64,000 nucleotides of DNA from Suillus spraguei. Lineage: Eukaryota; Basidiomycota; Agaricomycetes; Boletales; Suillaceae. The notes beneath the pieces are model-generated. The model was not told where the DNA came from. It ran no database searches and saw only the letters and a list, made by a program, of their open reading frames with translations. Shown piece by piece: positions 11,061 to 22,894 of the stretch. The translations under genes were made by a program, and so were the position numbers. Position 1 is the stretch's first letter, and every line of letters starts with the position of its first letter. The stretch lies in contig JABCPU010000274.1 of assembly GCA_016800925.1 (NCBI GenBank), forward strand, positions 1 to 64,000. Direction: 5' to 3'.

Positions 11061-11427
11061 TGATTCTCCAGGCACAATGCTACTATGTCGCATCATGATG
11101 CTTCTGCATCTTTACGGTGACCAAAGAATAGCTATTGCTGGCTGCCAATCCCAATCCACTTCCTGTATTCAGCGAAGCATGGCTGGCTTGGTGTGATTAT
11201 CGACGGCTCTTTCTGCCATCTCTTCCTACAGCTAGAAACAGACAACCGCCATTTTATGGTATCGACGAAAATTCGATTTGCGCTGTCGCTATCGAATTTT
11301 AGAGCTTCACTTTTTACTCTTCCCAAACCAATCCGCATGCACAGAAAGGCGAGTAACACGGCGACAATCATAAAGTTACAAGTAAAACACGAAACTCAAC
11401 AGATGGAGGCTCAACTCATCGAGTCAT

Positions 11428-13484
11428 TTACGAAGACTCAGCCTCTGAGTGGTTAGTTGCCACAAGACGGGATGGTCCTGCCTCTGGCTGTGATTGATTA
11501 GCCACTGGTTTCAATCCGATTTCCTCGTGCTGAATCCTAGAAGACCACATGAGTGAATTAAATTTATGAATGAATGGGTTTAGTATACTTGGGAGGAGGC
11601 ATGGCGGCTGCATTTTCTTCCTCTTCCTCTGACTCAGGATCGTCATCATAGACTGGCCGTCGTGCTGGCTTCTTCTCCTTTTTCTGGAACCAGCTCAGGC
11701 AAAAGAAGAGAACATATGGTCGCACTCCGTCGTCTACACCAACAACATCGCCCTAGAAGAATGACGAGGTCAGAACTGACAAACCTAACAGAATCGTAGA
11801 AAACAAACGTAAGTAGCTTGTCCGAGAGGAATATCGACAACTTTGACAGATTTTTGTTTTGGTTCGCGCGCCTTTTGCTTTCTCTTATCTGACGACGACT
11901 GGATGGTGTCAAAAAAAGCCCTTCCACCGGGCAAGGATGTTGATGGAGAGCTTTCCGCAGGAGGACAATTGGAAGGTAAGGGCAAAGTAGCAGGGAACTA
12001 CGGTGCGAGTGTTGAGTGAACTCCAAAAGAAACAAGAGAAAGAGACTCACGTCTAGGGGATCACAAGGCTGGTTGTTCCTAACAGGACCAACTGCGTCCG
12101 CGCGAGAAGAGAAGCAAAGGAATTTGCTGAGACGAAGGAAAGTGGGTTGCTGTGGGTCTCTTACAGGCAGAGGCCTCGGCGCTATAGGTATAGCGGATAT
12201 CGGTGGCCTGCGGTGTCCAGCAGGACGACGAGGAGTCGCATCAGACTGTAATGATAGCGATAGGTAAATGGTATAGCATTGAATAAATAATGACATACGC
12301 ACATTTAGTAGATCTTTGCGGGTAGACTTTTTGCGTGCAATAACCTATAAGGAAAAGTTAGCGCATGAACAGCAGACCTGTACAGGGAATGCATACACGA
12401 GCCTGAGAAAGGATGTCAGGTGGAGTATCACAGATGCAAATCTTGTAGTCGTCTTTGGTGTCTGTTGCGTAAACTAGTTGGCGTGAATTGGGTGAGAAGA
12501 TAAGGCGGCCAGGATACTGAATGTCGAATGAAGCAAGGAGTTGGCGGGACTCGAAAGCCCAGAGCTTGATGGTGCCCTCATCGTAAGAAGCACTGGCAAG
12601 GAGAGAACCATCAAGCGAAAGTGCTAGACCACCGACAAGTTTGGTGTGCCCTTCAAAGGGAAGTCCGACAATCTTCAGAGCGTCGACGCGTCAAACTCGT
12701 AGATTGTCTTGGCGTGGTCTTCCAATTTCAAATCTGCGGCGGAACTGAATTCAAATGCGGCTACAATCGTTTTGTTTTTGTTTGTCCAAAAAATTGGCGA
12801 AAATACGGTTCCTCCGCAGTCAGTTGGTTTCCCTGACCTGACATCCAATTTCTGTGATTTGATATCCCAGACTTCAAGGCACATCCCATAACCTGACTTA
12901 ACTGCAAGCTTCTTCGAGTCTTTGGAGAATCGAACCGCGCCCACCCAATCGATGCTCTTGAATGGACCAGCCATGAGTTTGCCAGTCTCCAAGTTCCATA
13001 TCCGCGCTGTTTCGTCGCCCGACCCACTCGCCAGGAGCGTGCTATCTGAAGAAATATCAATGCAATAGATCTCCGAGGTGCGACCTTCGAATGTTTTCAC
13101 AATCCCTGTCTCAACCTCACAAGCTTTCGGCTTCCAACCTCCACCAGCAGTGACAACCCATCGGCCATCCTTTGATACCGCCACTGCCCATACCGCCCCC
13201 TCGCAAACATCCCGCGCTCCCTCAATTTCCTTGCCCGTCTTTAGATCCCACTGCCGACTGGTCTTATCATCTGATCCGCTGATTATTCGCTGGCCGTCTG
13301 GAAAGTAGGATATGGATTGAATGTAGTCTCCATGGCCCTTCAAAGTTGTTATCGGTTTCAGAATCCATTTCGTGGTGGCTGCCTTCGTCGATGCAGAAGC
13401 GATAGTTGTGTCTCCGTGAGCGAAAACGTGAGGTAGTTGACTGCGGGCAAAGTATTCTTTGGATATAGTACTCAAAAGGTGCAA
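11428..13484 (-). pseudogene. WD40-repeat protein, copy A (frameshifted, start codon lost)
   Basis: Seven-blade WD40 family member, homologous to intact copy F (50935-52959). The family ATG is ATC here (13401-13403); an in-frame ATG exists upstream at 13484 and adds about 27 residues. One inserted base near 12680, just after the EFDAST motif, gives a TGA, so the 269-residue frame stops within the fifth of seven blades. Downstream exons still carry the last WD repeats, the proline-rich linker (AGHRRPP, PTFLRLSKFL) and the type-1 tail ending in a KKEKKP basic patch, an acidic DDDPESEEEEEN stretch and a final exon stopping at 11428. Splice sites of the tail match those of F. WD40 propellers are protein-interaction scaffolds; the partner is unknown. 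Confidence 0.8.
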
Positions 13485-13489
13485 AGGTG

Positions 13490-13990
13490 AAGTCTCCCGG
13501 CGTCAGTGTATTGTATGACTGATGGTAGCAGTAATTCGAAGATGGGTCCCTGGTCAATCTAAATGTCAGTCCATCCCTGCTGGAGATACAGATGATATTT
13601 TGGTGTCACCGAGAGGTTCTAGCCAGCAATGATGAACTTGAGGAGCAATGAGCGATAAAATCCTGGATATGAGTGCAGCTATCGACTTCAGGCGCTGCCT
13701 TGCATATATATACACTAACATGCCTCTTCTGCACGGCCCATCCTTGCTGTGCACTGCGCCCTAATTCCATCCATCACATCATATCCTCCTTGCTTCTCGG
13801 CTTACTGCTATTACCAAAACATCGATTTCTGGGACTACCTTTCCCTATCCAACCGTTCTGAGTATGCGTATATCCAAGGTTTTCTTGCTTCCCTATCAAC
13901 CTACAGAACTTCGCAAATATGCGGATACTTTCAGCTCATGATCTTCTTTCGCTTGTCCCCTTGAATTTCATAAAGCTTCGACCACCCTAT
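13490..13990 (-). promoter_or_regulatory. 5' flank of WD40 copy A with conserved TATA/GGCAGCGCC core
   Basis: Minus-strand TATATATATGCAAGGCAGCG (13691-13711) matches the same position in copies D, E, F, G and H, about 280-300 bases before the family start codon. The flank further upstream is also conserved. A TATA-box core promoter is the simplest reading. Confidence 0.65.
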
Positions 13991-14410
13991 ATTCATAATG
14001 TGACTTTTAAAATACGATGAGGTAGTAATAGATTCTGAAGTTCCTACATCTTCCGATTGATCCAGCATCTTCCAAAATTTGGTGTATACCGACACTTAAG
14101 TTTTAGACACATCGTGCCAGGACGTCACTTCAACTTCTAGTGTGGAAAGAGACTCAGACAAGTGGAGGACAAGGTCACAGTATCTATTTGGATTCACAAA
14201 GCACTGCTGTAGTATAGATACAGTAAGTACAGCTGATAGTATAATACAAAGATATATCCATGATAATATGGAAATCCAGACTACCGTCTTGTTTTGCAAC
14301 TTCCTTCCTAATCGAACGTCGTTCGTCATCCGAGTCCTTGAATGTTTCTAGCTACTCTCAACACTGGTGCCTCTTCGGTGCAACGCACGCTTGCGTCTTC
14401 AGCTTCATTC
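13991..14410. other. Intergenic spacer between WD40 copy A and 7TM copy 1
   Basis: No gene seen. The spacer is similar to 49960-50290 in reverse complement as part of the segmental duplication. Confidence 0.6.
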
Positions 14411-15595
14411 TTAGACTTCATCCCTGCAGCCTGCACTGTTAACCTGTCTTAAGGTTATCCCGTCTTGTGAAGAAAGCGGCGTCATCGCATTCGTGCTACT
14501 GTCCATCGGTATCAAGATGATACTCGTGAAGACTCCAGTGGATGCGGATGGCTGGTTTATGTTGGATGTATCCTTTGAATATACGCGGTATAAGAAGGCC
14601 ACGATCACAAGGAAGTTGCAGACGATGAGACTGAGAGCGACCTGGTTTCGGTCGTATTTCACAAAGCAGTTTGGGGACAGCGAGAATGCTCACCTTGATA
14701 TGCGCAAACATGAGCGTATTTGTATTATAGATATCGAGGAGGAGGAGTGCAGAGTGAGAGATTGTGAAGGCGGGGACCAGAAGTAATGCGCCAAATGCAA
14801 ATTGAACCAGTATCATGCTGCTGCGCGGATGGCCTATGGTTCCCAAGAGATAAAGTGGCACGACAACGAGGGTAATATCTGCGATGATGTCCGCTGAATT
14901 GCCGACGATTTGAGGACACAATACCCCAAGAAAGCATATAGGTACTGACTGATCAAATGCGAAACCCCCACTGACTTACCCATGCGGCAGGAGTGAAACT
15001 CGCAGATACTCATCTTCTGAACGAGCAGTCCAGTCCACATACACGCAAAGCAAACTATGACGAGAGTGGTAACCTGTTTGTGAATCTTGGACCCCGAGTG
15101 GTTGGCGATAGGAATGATCGAGAAAATGACGCTCATGCGTGCAGCCCTGAACCAGTCAGTTAGAAAGTAACCGAGTGAGCTATGATGCGTACCACATCAC
15201 AGTAGTAAAAGCGACTGCGATGATCCATGCTGGGAGTGGTATGAACATATTATTATCCTTGGAATGCGAAGTCGAGTACTACTCACAACTCAGTGCACCA
15301 TCGACCCAGATACATGCCAGGCAAGTAACTGAGGGAATGGTGGTTGGTTTACTGTCCAAGGCAGCATACAGGAAAATTTATACCATCTGCGATAAGTGCA
15401 AGTGCCGCCCATGCATCTTCCCACCATAAGTGACGCATCCAGCCTCTGTAAACGAGCCTGAAGACGGTGCAGACGATGGCAGTACCATGCAATACTGACC
15501 CCACGACTGTCCGAATGATGATAAACATAACAATACCCAATACTGGCAACTTCTAACTCACCACTCAACTGGCAGGAGTGGTATAATGCCAGCAT
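14411..15595 (-). CDS. Fungal rhodopsin-like 7TM integral membrane protein, copy 1
   Basis: Read with short GT-AG introns the minus strand encodes a chain of hydrophobic segments: an N-terminal helix (VLGIVMFIIIRTVV), the SVLHGTAIVCTVFRL helix, the motif RGWMRHLWWEDAWAALALI, an AFTTVMW helix joined to ARMSVIFSIIPIANHSGSKIH, then CFACMWTGLLVQK, ADITLVVVPLYLLG, a further helix, ALSLIVCNFLVIVAFLYRVY and STGVFTSIILIPM. The WWEDAWAALAL and ARMSVIFSI motifs are typical of the rhodopsin-domain family of fungal membrane proteins (as recalled). The stop is at 14411. The exact first exon is unclear (ATG at 15595, or a short upstream exon). No clear inactivating lesion was found, unlike copy 2. Function in agaricomycetes is not established. 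Confidence 0.6.
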
Positions 15596-15759
15596 TAGAT
15601 ATCTGGCGTAAAATCAGACAAGGAGATGGTTGAAGTTCAAGTTGCAAACGCAAATTGAAAACTGACCATATATGTGATGCAGGCCGAGACGAGTTGTCCA
15701 TGTTCTCATGCCTTCTGGCGGGATGACTTCAGGCTGCAGGGCTACGCAGATAGCCCTGA

Positions 15760-15963
15760 CTGGTTAAAGTGTCACAAATGTATTGTGTCTGGGTCCGATG
15801 TCAAACCTTCCTCCTCGAAATAGAGCCCCCCATATGCAGAGAGCTTTACCTTTAATACTGGAATCAGCGCTATATTATTCAGAAGATGACATCCTGCAAC
15901 AGTGAAATTCAGGATGTGAAGAGGTGTGCTCAATTCTGAAGTTGTCAGGTCAAGTGTTGTCAA
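15760..15963 (-). other. Short conserved frame upstream of 7TM copy 1
   Basis: A minus-strand frame containing LHILNFTVAG, LIPVLKVKLSAYGG and EEEGLTSDPDTIHL is repeated at about 48466-48625 upstream of 7TM copy 2. It looks like the end of a coding region, possibly F-box or another family, but no domain is recognised. Homology between the two blocks begins inside it, near 15915 and 48466. Confidence 0.35.
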
Positions 15964-16410
15964 GTTGCAACCAAAAAATGATGTAAAGCCACCAAATTGG
16001 GCTAACCCTTACGGCTAGCACCTTCATCAGGGAAAATGAAGTTCTCAAGTTTGATACGAGAGCGTTCTGCGAAGGCTGGCTTTAAGGCACGGTTGGACTT
16101 GACACACCTTGAACTTGACACCTCAAGAATTGAGCACGCCTGAGAGGGTCCCAGCGGCTTGTTACGATATTTGGGCGGGTGAAATGATCCAAATTTATCA
16201 TAGGCCGCTCATCCGACGCTCAGCCTGGCCATCACGATTGTAGTACTTAGCCTGCATTCTTGCCACGCCTGGAAACCATGTAGAATGATGTCACTTCAAT
16301 CTTGATAAGCACATGTGTAAAGATAATAATCCGACTCATCGAGTATCGCAGATGACATATAAGTGTCATCAGTCATGGGGGATACAAGCAGCGAGGAAGT
16401 GCACATAAAG
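15964..16410. other. Spacer without a recognised gene
   Basis: AT/GC-mixed sequence with no convincing gene or strong repeat; it separates the 7TM block from the tail of WD40 copy B. Confidence 0.5.
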
Positions 16411-17610
16411 TTAGCTGTGACCATGAGCACCACCACCGCTGGTATTTGCTGTGCCATCCTGACGATGTATCTCAACACGCTCCAAGCGCCATCGAGGAGG
16501 CATCCTCAGTCTTCCATGAGACCAACAAGAATAGTAGCACAGGAATGCCATGCACCAATGCACATCTGGGAGCGAATCGACGTCACCTGTGTCGTTGTCT
16601 TGTGGCACGGTAGCCTGTTGGCTAGACGGATGTCGAGTATCGTCTACTTTCTTGTATTCCGGTAGTTTGGCAGCAAGAAGCTGCTATAGTGCACAAATCG
16701 GTAAAAGGGACCAAGAAGTGAGAAGATGTACGTTACAGCGACTTTGCGATTTGGTGCAACTTCAACGATCGGTGATCCATGGCTGTGCTTGGGCCCGCCG
16801 AAAGAAAGATGCTGCCGTAGGAATTGTACGACTCAATTCAAGCGAGAGGGCGGAGAATTTATTTCAACCTGGATACGCACTCAATTATGTATTGCTAGTT
16901 ATAGAAATTGAAGACTGACATGATCAAATTGAGCCGCAACCTGACCTGGGAGAGATGGTGGTAGGAGTGATGTAGCAGGGACCTGCAGTGCAAGTGTTGA
17001 GTCAACTACGAAGAAACAAGAGAAAGAGGTTCACATCTAGGGGATCACGAGGCAGATTGTTCCTAACAGGGTGAACTGCGTTCGCGCGAGAAGAGAAGCG
17101 AAGAAGTTTGCTGAGATGTAGGAAAGTAGGTTGTTGTGGGTCTCTTGCAGTCAGAGGCCTCGGCACTATAGGTGAGATGAGTATTGGTGGTCTGCGGTGT
17201 CCAGCAGAAAGACGACGAGTTGCATCAGACTGCAATGACAGTGATAGGTGAGTGGTATAATGAGTGAAAAATGAGATGCGCACATTTAGTAGATCACTGT
17301 GGGGCGACTTTTTGCGTGTAGCGTTCTATAAGGGGAATGTTAGCACATGAACAGCAGGCGTGTACAGGGAATGCATACACGACCTGAGTAAAGATGTCGG
17401 GTGGAGTATCACAGATGCAGATCAAGTTGTAGTCGTATGTCATGTAAATCAGTTGACATGAATCGGGCGAGAGGATAAGGGGACAGGAATTCGGAATATC
17501 AAATGAAGCGAGGAGTTGGCGGGACTCGAAAGCCCATAGCTTGATCGTTTGGTCATTAGAAGCACTGGCAAGGAGAGTACCATCAAATGAAAGTTAGATC
17601 ACTGACTTCG
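16411..17610 (-). pseudogene. WD40-repeat protein, copy B, 3' half only (type-2 tail)
   Basis: Minus-strand homology begins in the sixth blade (FDGTLLASASNDQTIKLWAF, about 17600) and runs through the ICICDTPPDI exon, the proline-rich linker exon (AGHRRPP, PTFLHLSKLLRF) and a different C-terminal tail: EINSPPSR, then PDVHWCMAFLCYYSCW and GRLRMPPRWRLERV, ending at 16411. The first five blades and the promoter are absent; unrelated DNA lies from about 17620. A TGA replaces GGA at 16833-16835 in the EINSPPSR exon. The tail matches copy G, not A, F or H. Confidence 0.78.
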
Positions 17611-17619
17611 CTTGACCTG

Positions 17620-19076
17620 TGTTTGTAATTGTTTGATATGTGGCTGGCTCATGTATTTCCTCTCAATTCTCAACTACTAGTACATACATCTCCTACCCTG
17701 ACTCGCTGGCAATCGATCTCGCTCAGTTCCTGCTTCACCGATTCTGATACCGGCCCTGAAGTAACAGACTCGAGTCATTCAACTGTCTTGTTCACTGTCC
17801 CAGGTAAATTTGTCCCACCGCCACAAAAACACTCTATGCGTAAACTCACCACCCTCACTGCCGCCATAGCTATATTATATTTCGTGCACTTCACACCTTC
17901 TGTGACTTTCTAAACACAAACGCGTCTTGCCGCACCTCCCACGCAATATTGTCATAGCGCCCTCGTCGATCGCCCTGCATGTGAGACTCTGGGTCTCGGA
18001 AGGATTGGGTCCTCCAGATAAGTGGTGCTATAAGTGAAGATGTATAGTGAGTGTTTTTCTCGTCTCTACTTCGTCTCTGCAATTCAAAAGCTGACAAGAC
18101 AAGACACGTGTCAAATGTGTGCTTCTGCGCAGAATTGACCATTTGGTTGCCCCTAATAACGTGGAATATCCATTACAGGTGCTGGCAGGTTGGGCTGCGC
18201 CATTGTCTGGCAAAAAAATACAATGCAGCGGCTCAACTTACCAGCATCAGAGTGGCAGCGCACACTGTGACCCCCGGGATCCGGGTACGTGTGGAGATAA
18301 TACAAATGTCTCGCCTTAGACAACATTTGGGCTGCTCATTTTCGATTTCTTTGCCACTTTCCATGGGCAAAGGGGTTTTTTCAAGTCTCGCTTGTACAGC
18401 GTTGCGACTGATCATGCGCTTTAGACAGCCTTTCAGCGCGCTTTTACTAGCTCAGCAGTGAAGAAGACCAGAGGATTATCATATCATTGTAGAAGTGAAA
18501 GACATCACTTTTGTTGCAGCATGTTGATTGACAGGACACTCAAAATATACAGCATTTCGACGAACAGAGTTCGCCAAGTTTTCATCGTACCTAGACTGTG
18601 GCTCGGTACACAGATACTTATCCAGTGGTATTGGACGTAAGCTTGCAGAAGGATAAGTGCACTGGTGGTAGTGTCGAGCCCGGCTAGCCAGCCGATTTCA
18701 GGGACACATGACATCTGGCACATGGGAGGTCATGTGGTTGTCCCGTCTTAAAATACTTGGGACATGTGAGTCTTCATTTTTTGCCCCACTGGCGCGACAC
18801 CCTTGGTCCTCAATTTCATTTCCCTCAGAGTTATAGTATTTCAAAGTTCTGACACGAATTCGAACAACACTTGGACTCACTGTATATAGCACTCACTAGG
18901 TCCGAGGTCTAAGGCTCGTACTTCCTTGTTCCAAGCTCACATCTGGTAGCGGGCACGCCACCATTGCTCAAACTTAGTGCCATCAGCATCCCACTCGCAT
19001 GGATTTAAACTTACTAGATGTTCGTATACATATCAACTCAAGCTTGCGATAGGTATCATTACAAATTCTTTTCCAG
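17620..19076. other. Stretch without an assigned gene; may hold the antiporter 5' end
   Basis: Only short, unsupported frames are seen. The upstream exon(s) of the antiporter gene should lie in its last few hundred bases; a splice acceptor at 19075-19076 shows at least one further exon, but I could not place the ATG. Nothing else is recognised. Confidence 0.4.
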
Positions 19077-21147
19077 GTGTCCGCGCCAGGACTGGCGTAT
19101 ATCTGCCTTGGGGGTTTTGTAATGTCGGTTAGTTATATCTTTTTGAATTTCCTTGAACGCTGTACTTCGCCGACTGCATACCCAGTTCAACCACTTGTCA
19201 TGTGTCTCCGTCAATGAGCTGCATATCACCATTTCTCTTTACATCTGCATTATGCTGACTCTTGACCGTAGTTCTCCATGGCATCCCTCATACTGAAAGA
19301 GAAGGTGTGATAGTTGTCCCGTCTGCCGTAAACCCTTATCTGACGATCGATCTTTTCCCAGCTTTATATCAATGAAGTCGTCCTCGGAACGGGCTTTGGG
19401 ATCATTATAGGTCCTTATGCTGCCAATATTTTCACACCTCGTTCATGGGGTTCCTCGGAGAGTACCATCACATTGCAAGTCATGCGTATCGTCCTTGCCA
19501 CTGGCCTGTTCGCAGTAGGAGTCGAATTACCTTGTGCGTATATGAAAGAGCATGTCAGAAGCTTACTTGTAATGGTCGTGCCCACAATGGCCTTTGGCTG
19601 GGTTGTTATTGCCAGTATGTGTACCTTCTCAGTGACGATTTCCATTTGTTGATCATCCTGACAGGCGTCATACAAGCACTCTTCCCAGAGCTCAATTACG
19701 TCTCATCTCTTTGCATCGCTGCCTGTTTAACCCCGACGGACCCAGTCACATGTGCTGCCATTATTCGTCAGTTCTATCAACCGTAACATCAAAAGTGATA
19801 GAAGATCTCTGGTGTCTGAATTTGCTCTACAGGGGGAAAATACGCTACTAAACATGTTCCTGCGGATATCCGTTGGATATTGACCGCGGAGTCAGCATCA
19901 AATGATGGTCTTGCATACCCTTTTCTTGCGATATCTATATACCTCACCGTAGAGACGTCCGTTCGGACCGCCATTGGCAAGTGGTTCTTGGTGGGATGGC
20001 TATGTTTGTGCTTTTGGTTCTCTGACTGCTTCATGAGTACTCATTATGTTTCTAAAAAAAGACCAGGTCATTCTTGGCACCGTTTTCGGCGCCATTCTGG
20101 GTCAGTGAAGTCGCGTGATCATCTGATTGCGTTATTTTGATTGTATTACATTGGTGGTTCAGGTCATTTATTCTCCAAGCTCATGAAAATATGCCATGAT
20201 AAGGGCTTCATAGATCGAGAATCATACATTGCACAATATCTGGCACTATCCATCTTTACTATGGGAGTTGCGAGCACGATTGGTGCGGACGATCTTCTTG
20301 CAGCATTTGCAGCAGGTCTGCATGCACTCTGATGCGTGGTTACTTGGGTCTAACAATTCTTCAGGTTGTGCAATTTCCTGGGATGGTTACTTCCATGCGC
20401 AGACAGAAAATGACGCATTTTCTTCCGTAATCGATTATGTTTTGAACTGTGGCTGCTTCATCTACATCGGCGCTTGGCTACCTTTTGACGAGTATCACTC
20501 TCCTGAATATGGCATCACCCTTTGGAAGCTTGTTGTTCTGATGATTGCTATTTTGTTCTTGAGGCGAATTCCATTCCTATTAATGGTCTACAAGTTTGTT
20601 CCTGAGATTACTTCGTGGAAAGAAGCTCTATTCTGTGGCCACTTTGGTGCGTAGCTCCAGTCTTATGACTTTCGCCTCAATTCCAAATCCTCGATACAGG
20701 TCCAGTAAGTCGGTCAAATACCATTTATATATCCACTAACGTGTCCTAGATGGGAGTCGGTGCAGTTTTTGTGTCTTCCCTTGCGCTTACGCGATTGCCC
20801 ACTCCGCAAAACCCGCCTGCAAATCAAGCACAGTATCTTGCTGCAATTATTCAGCCTATCGTATCCTTCGTTGTTTTTGGTTCTATCATCGTTCGTATGT
20901 ATTGTCGTCGATAGTATTGTATTGTTGCTAATTTCAAAGCTATATAGATGGCCTGTCTATTCCGTTCTACAGGATCTGTCGTGGCATCCATTGCCGCACG
21001 ACCTTATCCCTGGACACCTTTCATGATATTGCGGGGTCAGCAGCAGACGTTGATGTTGAGCGAGGTTCTATGACTCCGGGCGTTATATCTGATGGATATA
21101 TTGTAGACAGCCTGCAGACCACCAAACAGATTGGTGCTGGATTGTGA
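19077..21147 (+). CDS. Na+/H+ antiporter, fungal Nha1/Sod2 type (5' end not placed, C-tail short)
   Basis: Eleven exons can be joined in one frame: 19077-19127, 19272-19304, 19362-19614, 19665-19766, 19833-20003, 20062-20100, 20163-20315, 20365-20646, 20700-20704, 20750-20894, 20948-21147 (1434 nt, divisible by three). Family motifs are present in order: GTGFGIIIGPYAANIF, ACLTPTDPV, AESASNDGLAYPF with the transport Asn-Asp pair, LYQVILGTVFG, STIGADDLLAAFAAGCAISWDG, LNCGCFIYIGAW and GPMGVGAVFVSSLALTRLP, followed by HGLSIPF. The protein exchanges cytosolic Na+/K+ for H+ at the plasma membrane. Exon 9 is only five bases long. Fungal Nha1 proteins usually have a long hydrophilic C-terminal tail; here only about 65 residues follow the last helix, and the stop lies where WD40 fragment C begins. 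Confidence 0.85.
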
Positions 21148-21433
21148 TGGCATCAGCTTTACCAACAAAGGGAGCTCCAACAGTCTCCAGCCGCGTAACC
21201 GCGTCAAACTCATAGATTGTCTTGGCATCATTAATATTATACAGAACTGACTCAGATTCAGAATTGAATTTAAATGCGGCTATCATGTTTTTGTTTTTGT
21301 TTGTCCAGAAGACTGGCGAAGACCGCAAAGTGGTGAATCCTCTGGGACTATGCTGATATTCAATTTCTGCGATTGGATATCTGTTACAGTTCGATTTGCC
21401 GATATGCCGCAACTTATTTTGAAGTCCGACCAA
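21148..21433 (-). pseudogene. WD40-family fragment C
   Basis: Minus strand shows SSPVFWTNKNKNMIAAFKF, then KTIYEFDAVTRLETVGAPFVGK, i.e. the fifth blade of the family only. Both flanks are unrelated. It abuts the stop of the antiporter gene, so it probably arrived as an insertion or by ectopic recombination that cut off the antiporter tail. Confidence 0.75.
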
Positions 21434-22890
21434 TGTTTGTTCCGAACTTTATTGGTATGTACCTATTCACGCCATGTTCTACGCCAGTCTGCGGCAACTC
21501 TGCGCGCCGTGCTCACTGAGGTAGATCCGCAGCTGCTGGCGAGCATTACTATTAATATCACAACATTAGTGGCGAATGAATCTATCCTTCGGATTCCTTC
21601 CCTGAGCTCACTGAGCAGCCCTTACCCTCCAGGATATGCGACTCCTCACTCAGGCTGCGCAGTGCTTCATTCCCGCTATGACAGTAGTTGGTGTTGTGTT
21701 TCTCACTGCGTATGTTGATCTTAATCGTCGACTGTGCCTTTAGTTGTTATCAAGCCATTGGACCCTTCACTGATATTCCTCCTGTTATTTATGTTAACGA
21801 TTTCTCCGTGCTATCGTCTTTCCTGCATGACTGCATTGTGCTGCATTTTGTTTCCAATTATAATGGGTCACCGTGGAGTTGACATCCGGTCCTGCGTGCA
21901 TTCCTACTATCGACAGTTGGTATAATTCTTAACAGACATTTCGACTAGTCTATCTAGCCTGAAGTATATTCCCGCTGTCTTTTCTCCTTCTGCCGCATCC
22001 CATGGCTTTGAGACAGCATGACAATCATGTATGGTCTCATTACGACGATTAATATTATCACGACGGCTTGCGAACACTGTCCGTATCTGTACTGACCCTT
22101 GTTGCCCCCGTTGTGTGCAGAAGAGAGCAGAGATTCGTACGAAGACTGCTGCTCTATGGAAAGCCAGACCACCGTGCTCTACTTCCAAGGCTTCCACTTC
22201 CCAGAACCTTCCTAGTAAGGTAAGTGCTTGCATTGGTTTCCGAACACCCTGTGCTAATGTGTCATGTAGATTTATTCCCGCTACCATATGGGAGTGAATT
22301 ATATCGTGTTTTACCACTGGGACATCATTCAAATCGATTGTCTTCTTGCGTCTGTTGCTCTTGTCCTTGAATGGTATTCTTCTCTCGTCTTCTTCGATTG
22401 CTCGTTCGCTCAGCCATTTGGGCCCAAGTTCGCGTTTCGCTGAAATCCCCATGGTCTCAGTGATTTGTTGCTGTGCTCTCACTACCCATGTCGAGTTTGA
22501 GGTCGCATGAGGTCTCGATGTTATGTTTGGGATGAACTGCATTGCTGCAGGACCACCGTTTTGTGGGAAGATGAAACTTCCGTCTCCAATCCTCCATGTC
22601 TGGCCTTCAAGGTGGTGACAGTGTTTCACTGTCCTCGTTTTCTGGTATCTGCTCATTTCCTTCTGTTTTTCCAAAAAAACTCCGTGTATACTTAGTGGTA
22701 ATGTCAATCACATTGAACTTGCTGCTAATGATGGTGAATTAAAATTATCTCAGTCGTCGTCCCTCGTCGGGGCAATTCTATTGTCTCGTAGACGTTCAGA
22801 CTCGAACTTCACTATCCATGTCATCTTTTCGGGCAGTGTCAATCAGGGGCCCCCATACGTTTTTAACTTAGGATGAGTCGTCAAGCGGGA
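21434..22890. other. Stretch with no recognised gene; one long minus-strand frame
   Basis: A 266-residue open frame on the minus strand (21907-22707) is Arg/His-rich with no recognised motif. The plus strand has a GT-AG-like intron (about 22208-22269) between frames reading KTAALWKARPP and IYSRYHMGVNY. Hydrophobic frames around 21690-21900 (plus) could belong to a decayed membrane protein. None is convincing, so no gene is called. Confidence 0.25.
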
Positions 22891-22894
22891 GTTA

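Larger units (their letters stand above)
10909..15915 (-). repeat. Inverted segmental duplication, left copy
   Basis: In reverse complement this block follows the same order as 48466-53990: end of an unidentified frame, 7TM gene, spacer, WD40 promoter flank, WD40 gene with type-1 tail, 3' flank, vps41 fragment. Spacer DNA (for example 14100-14330 versus 49990-50190) matches as well as coding parts, so it is a true segmental copy. Percent identity was not computed. Confidence 0.85.

Noticed and set aside
21907..22707. 266-residue minus-strand frame as a gene
   Set aside because: No recognised motif, odd composition and no supporting paralogue; left as unassigned.
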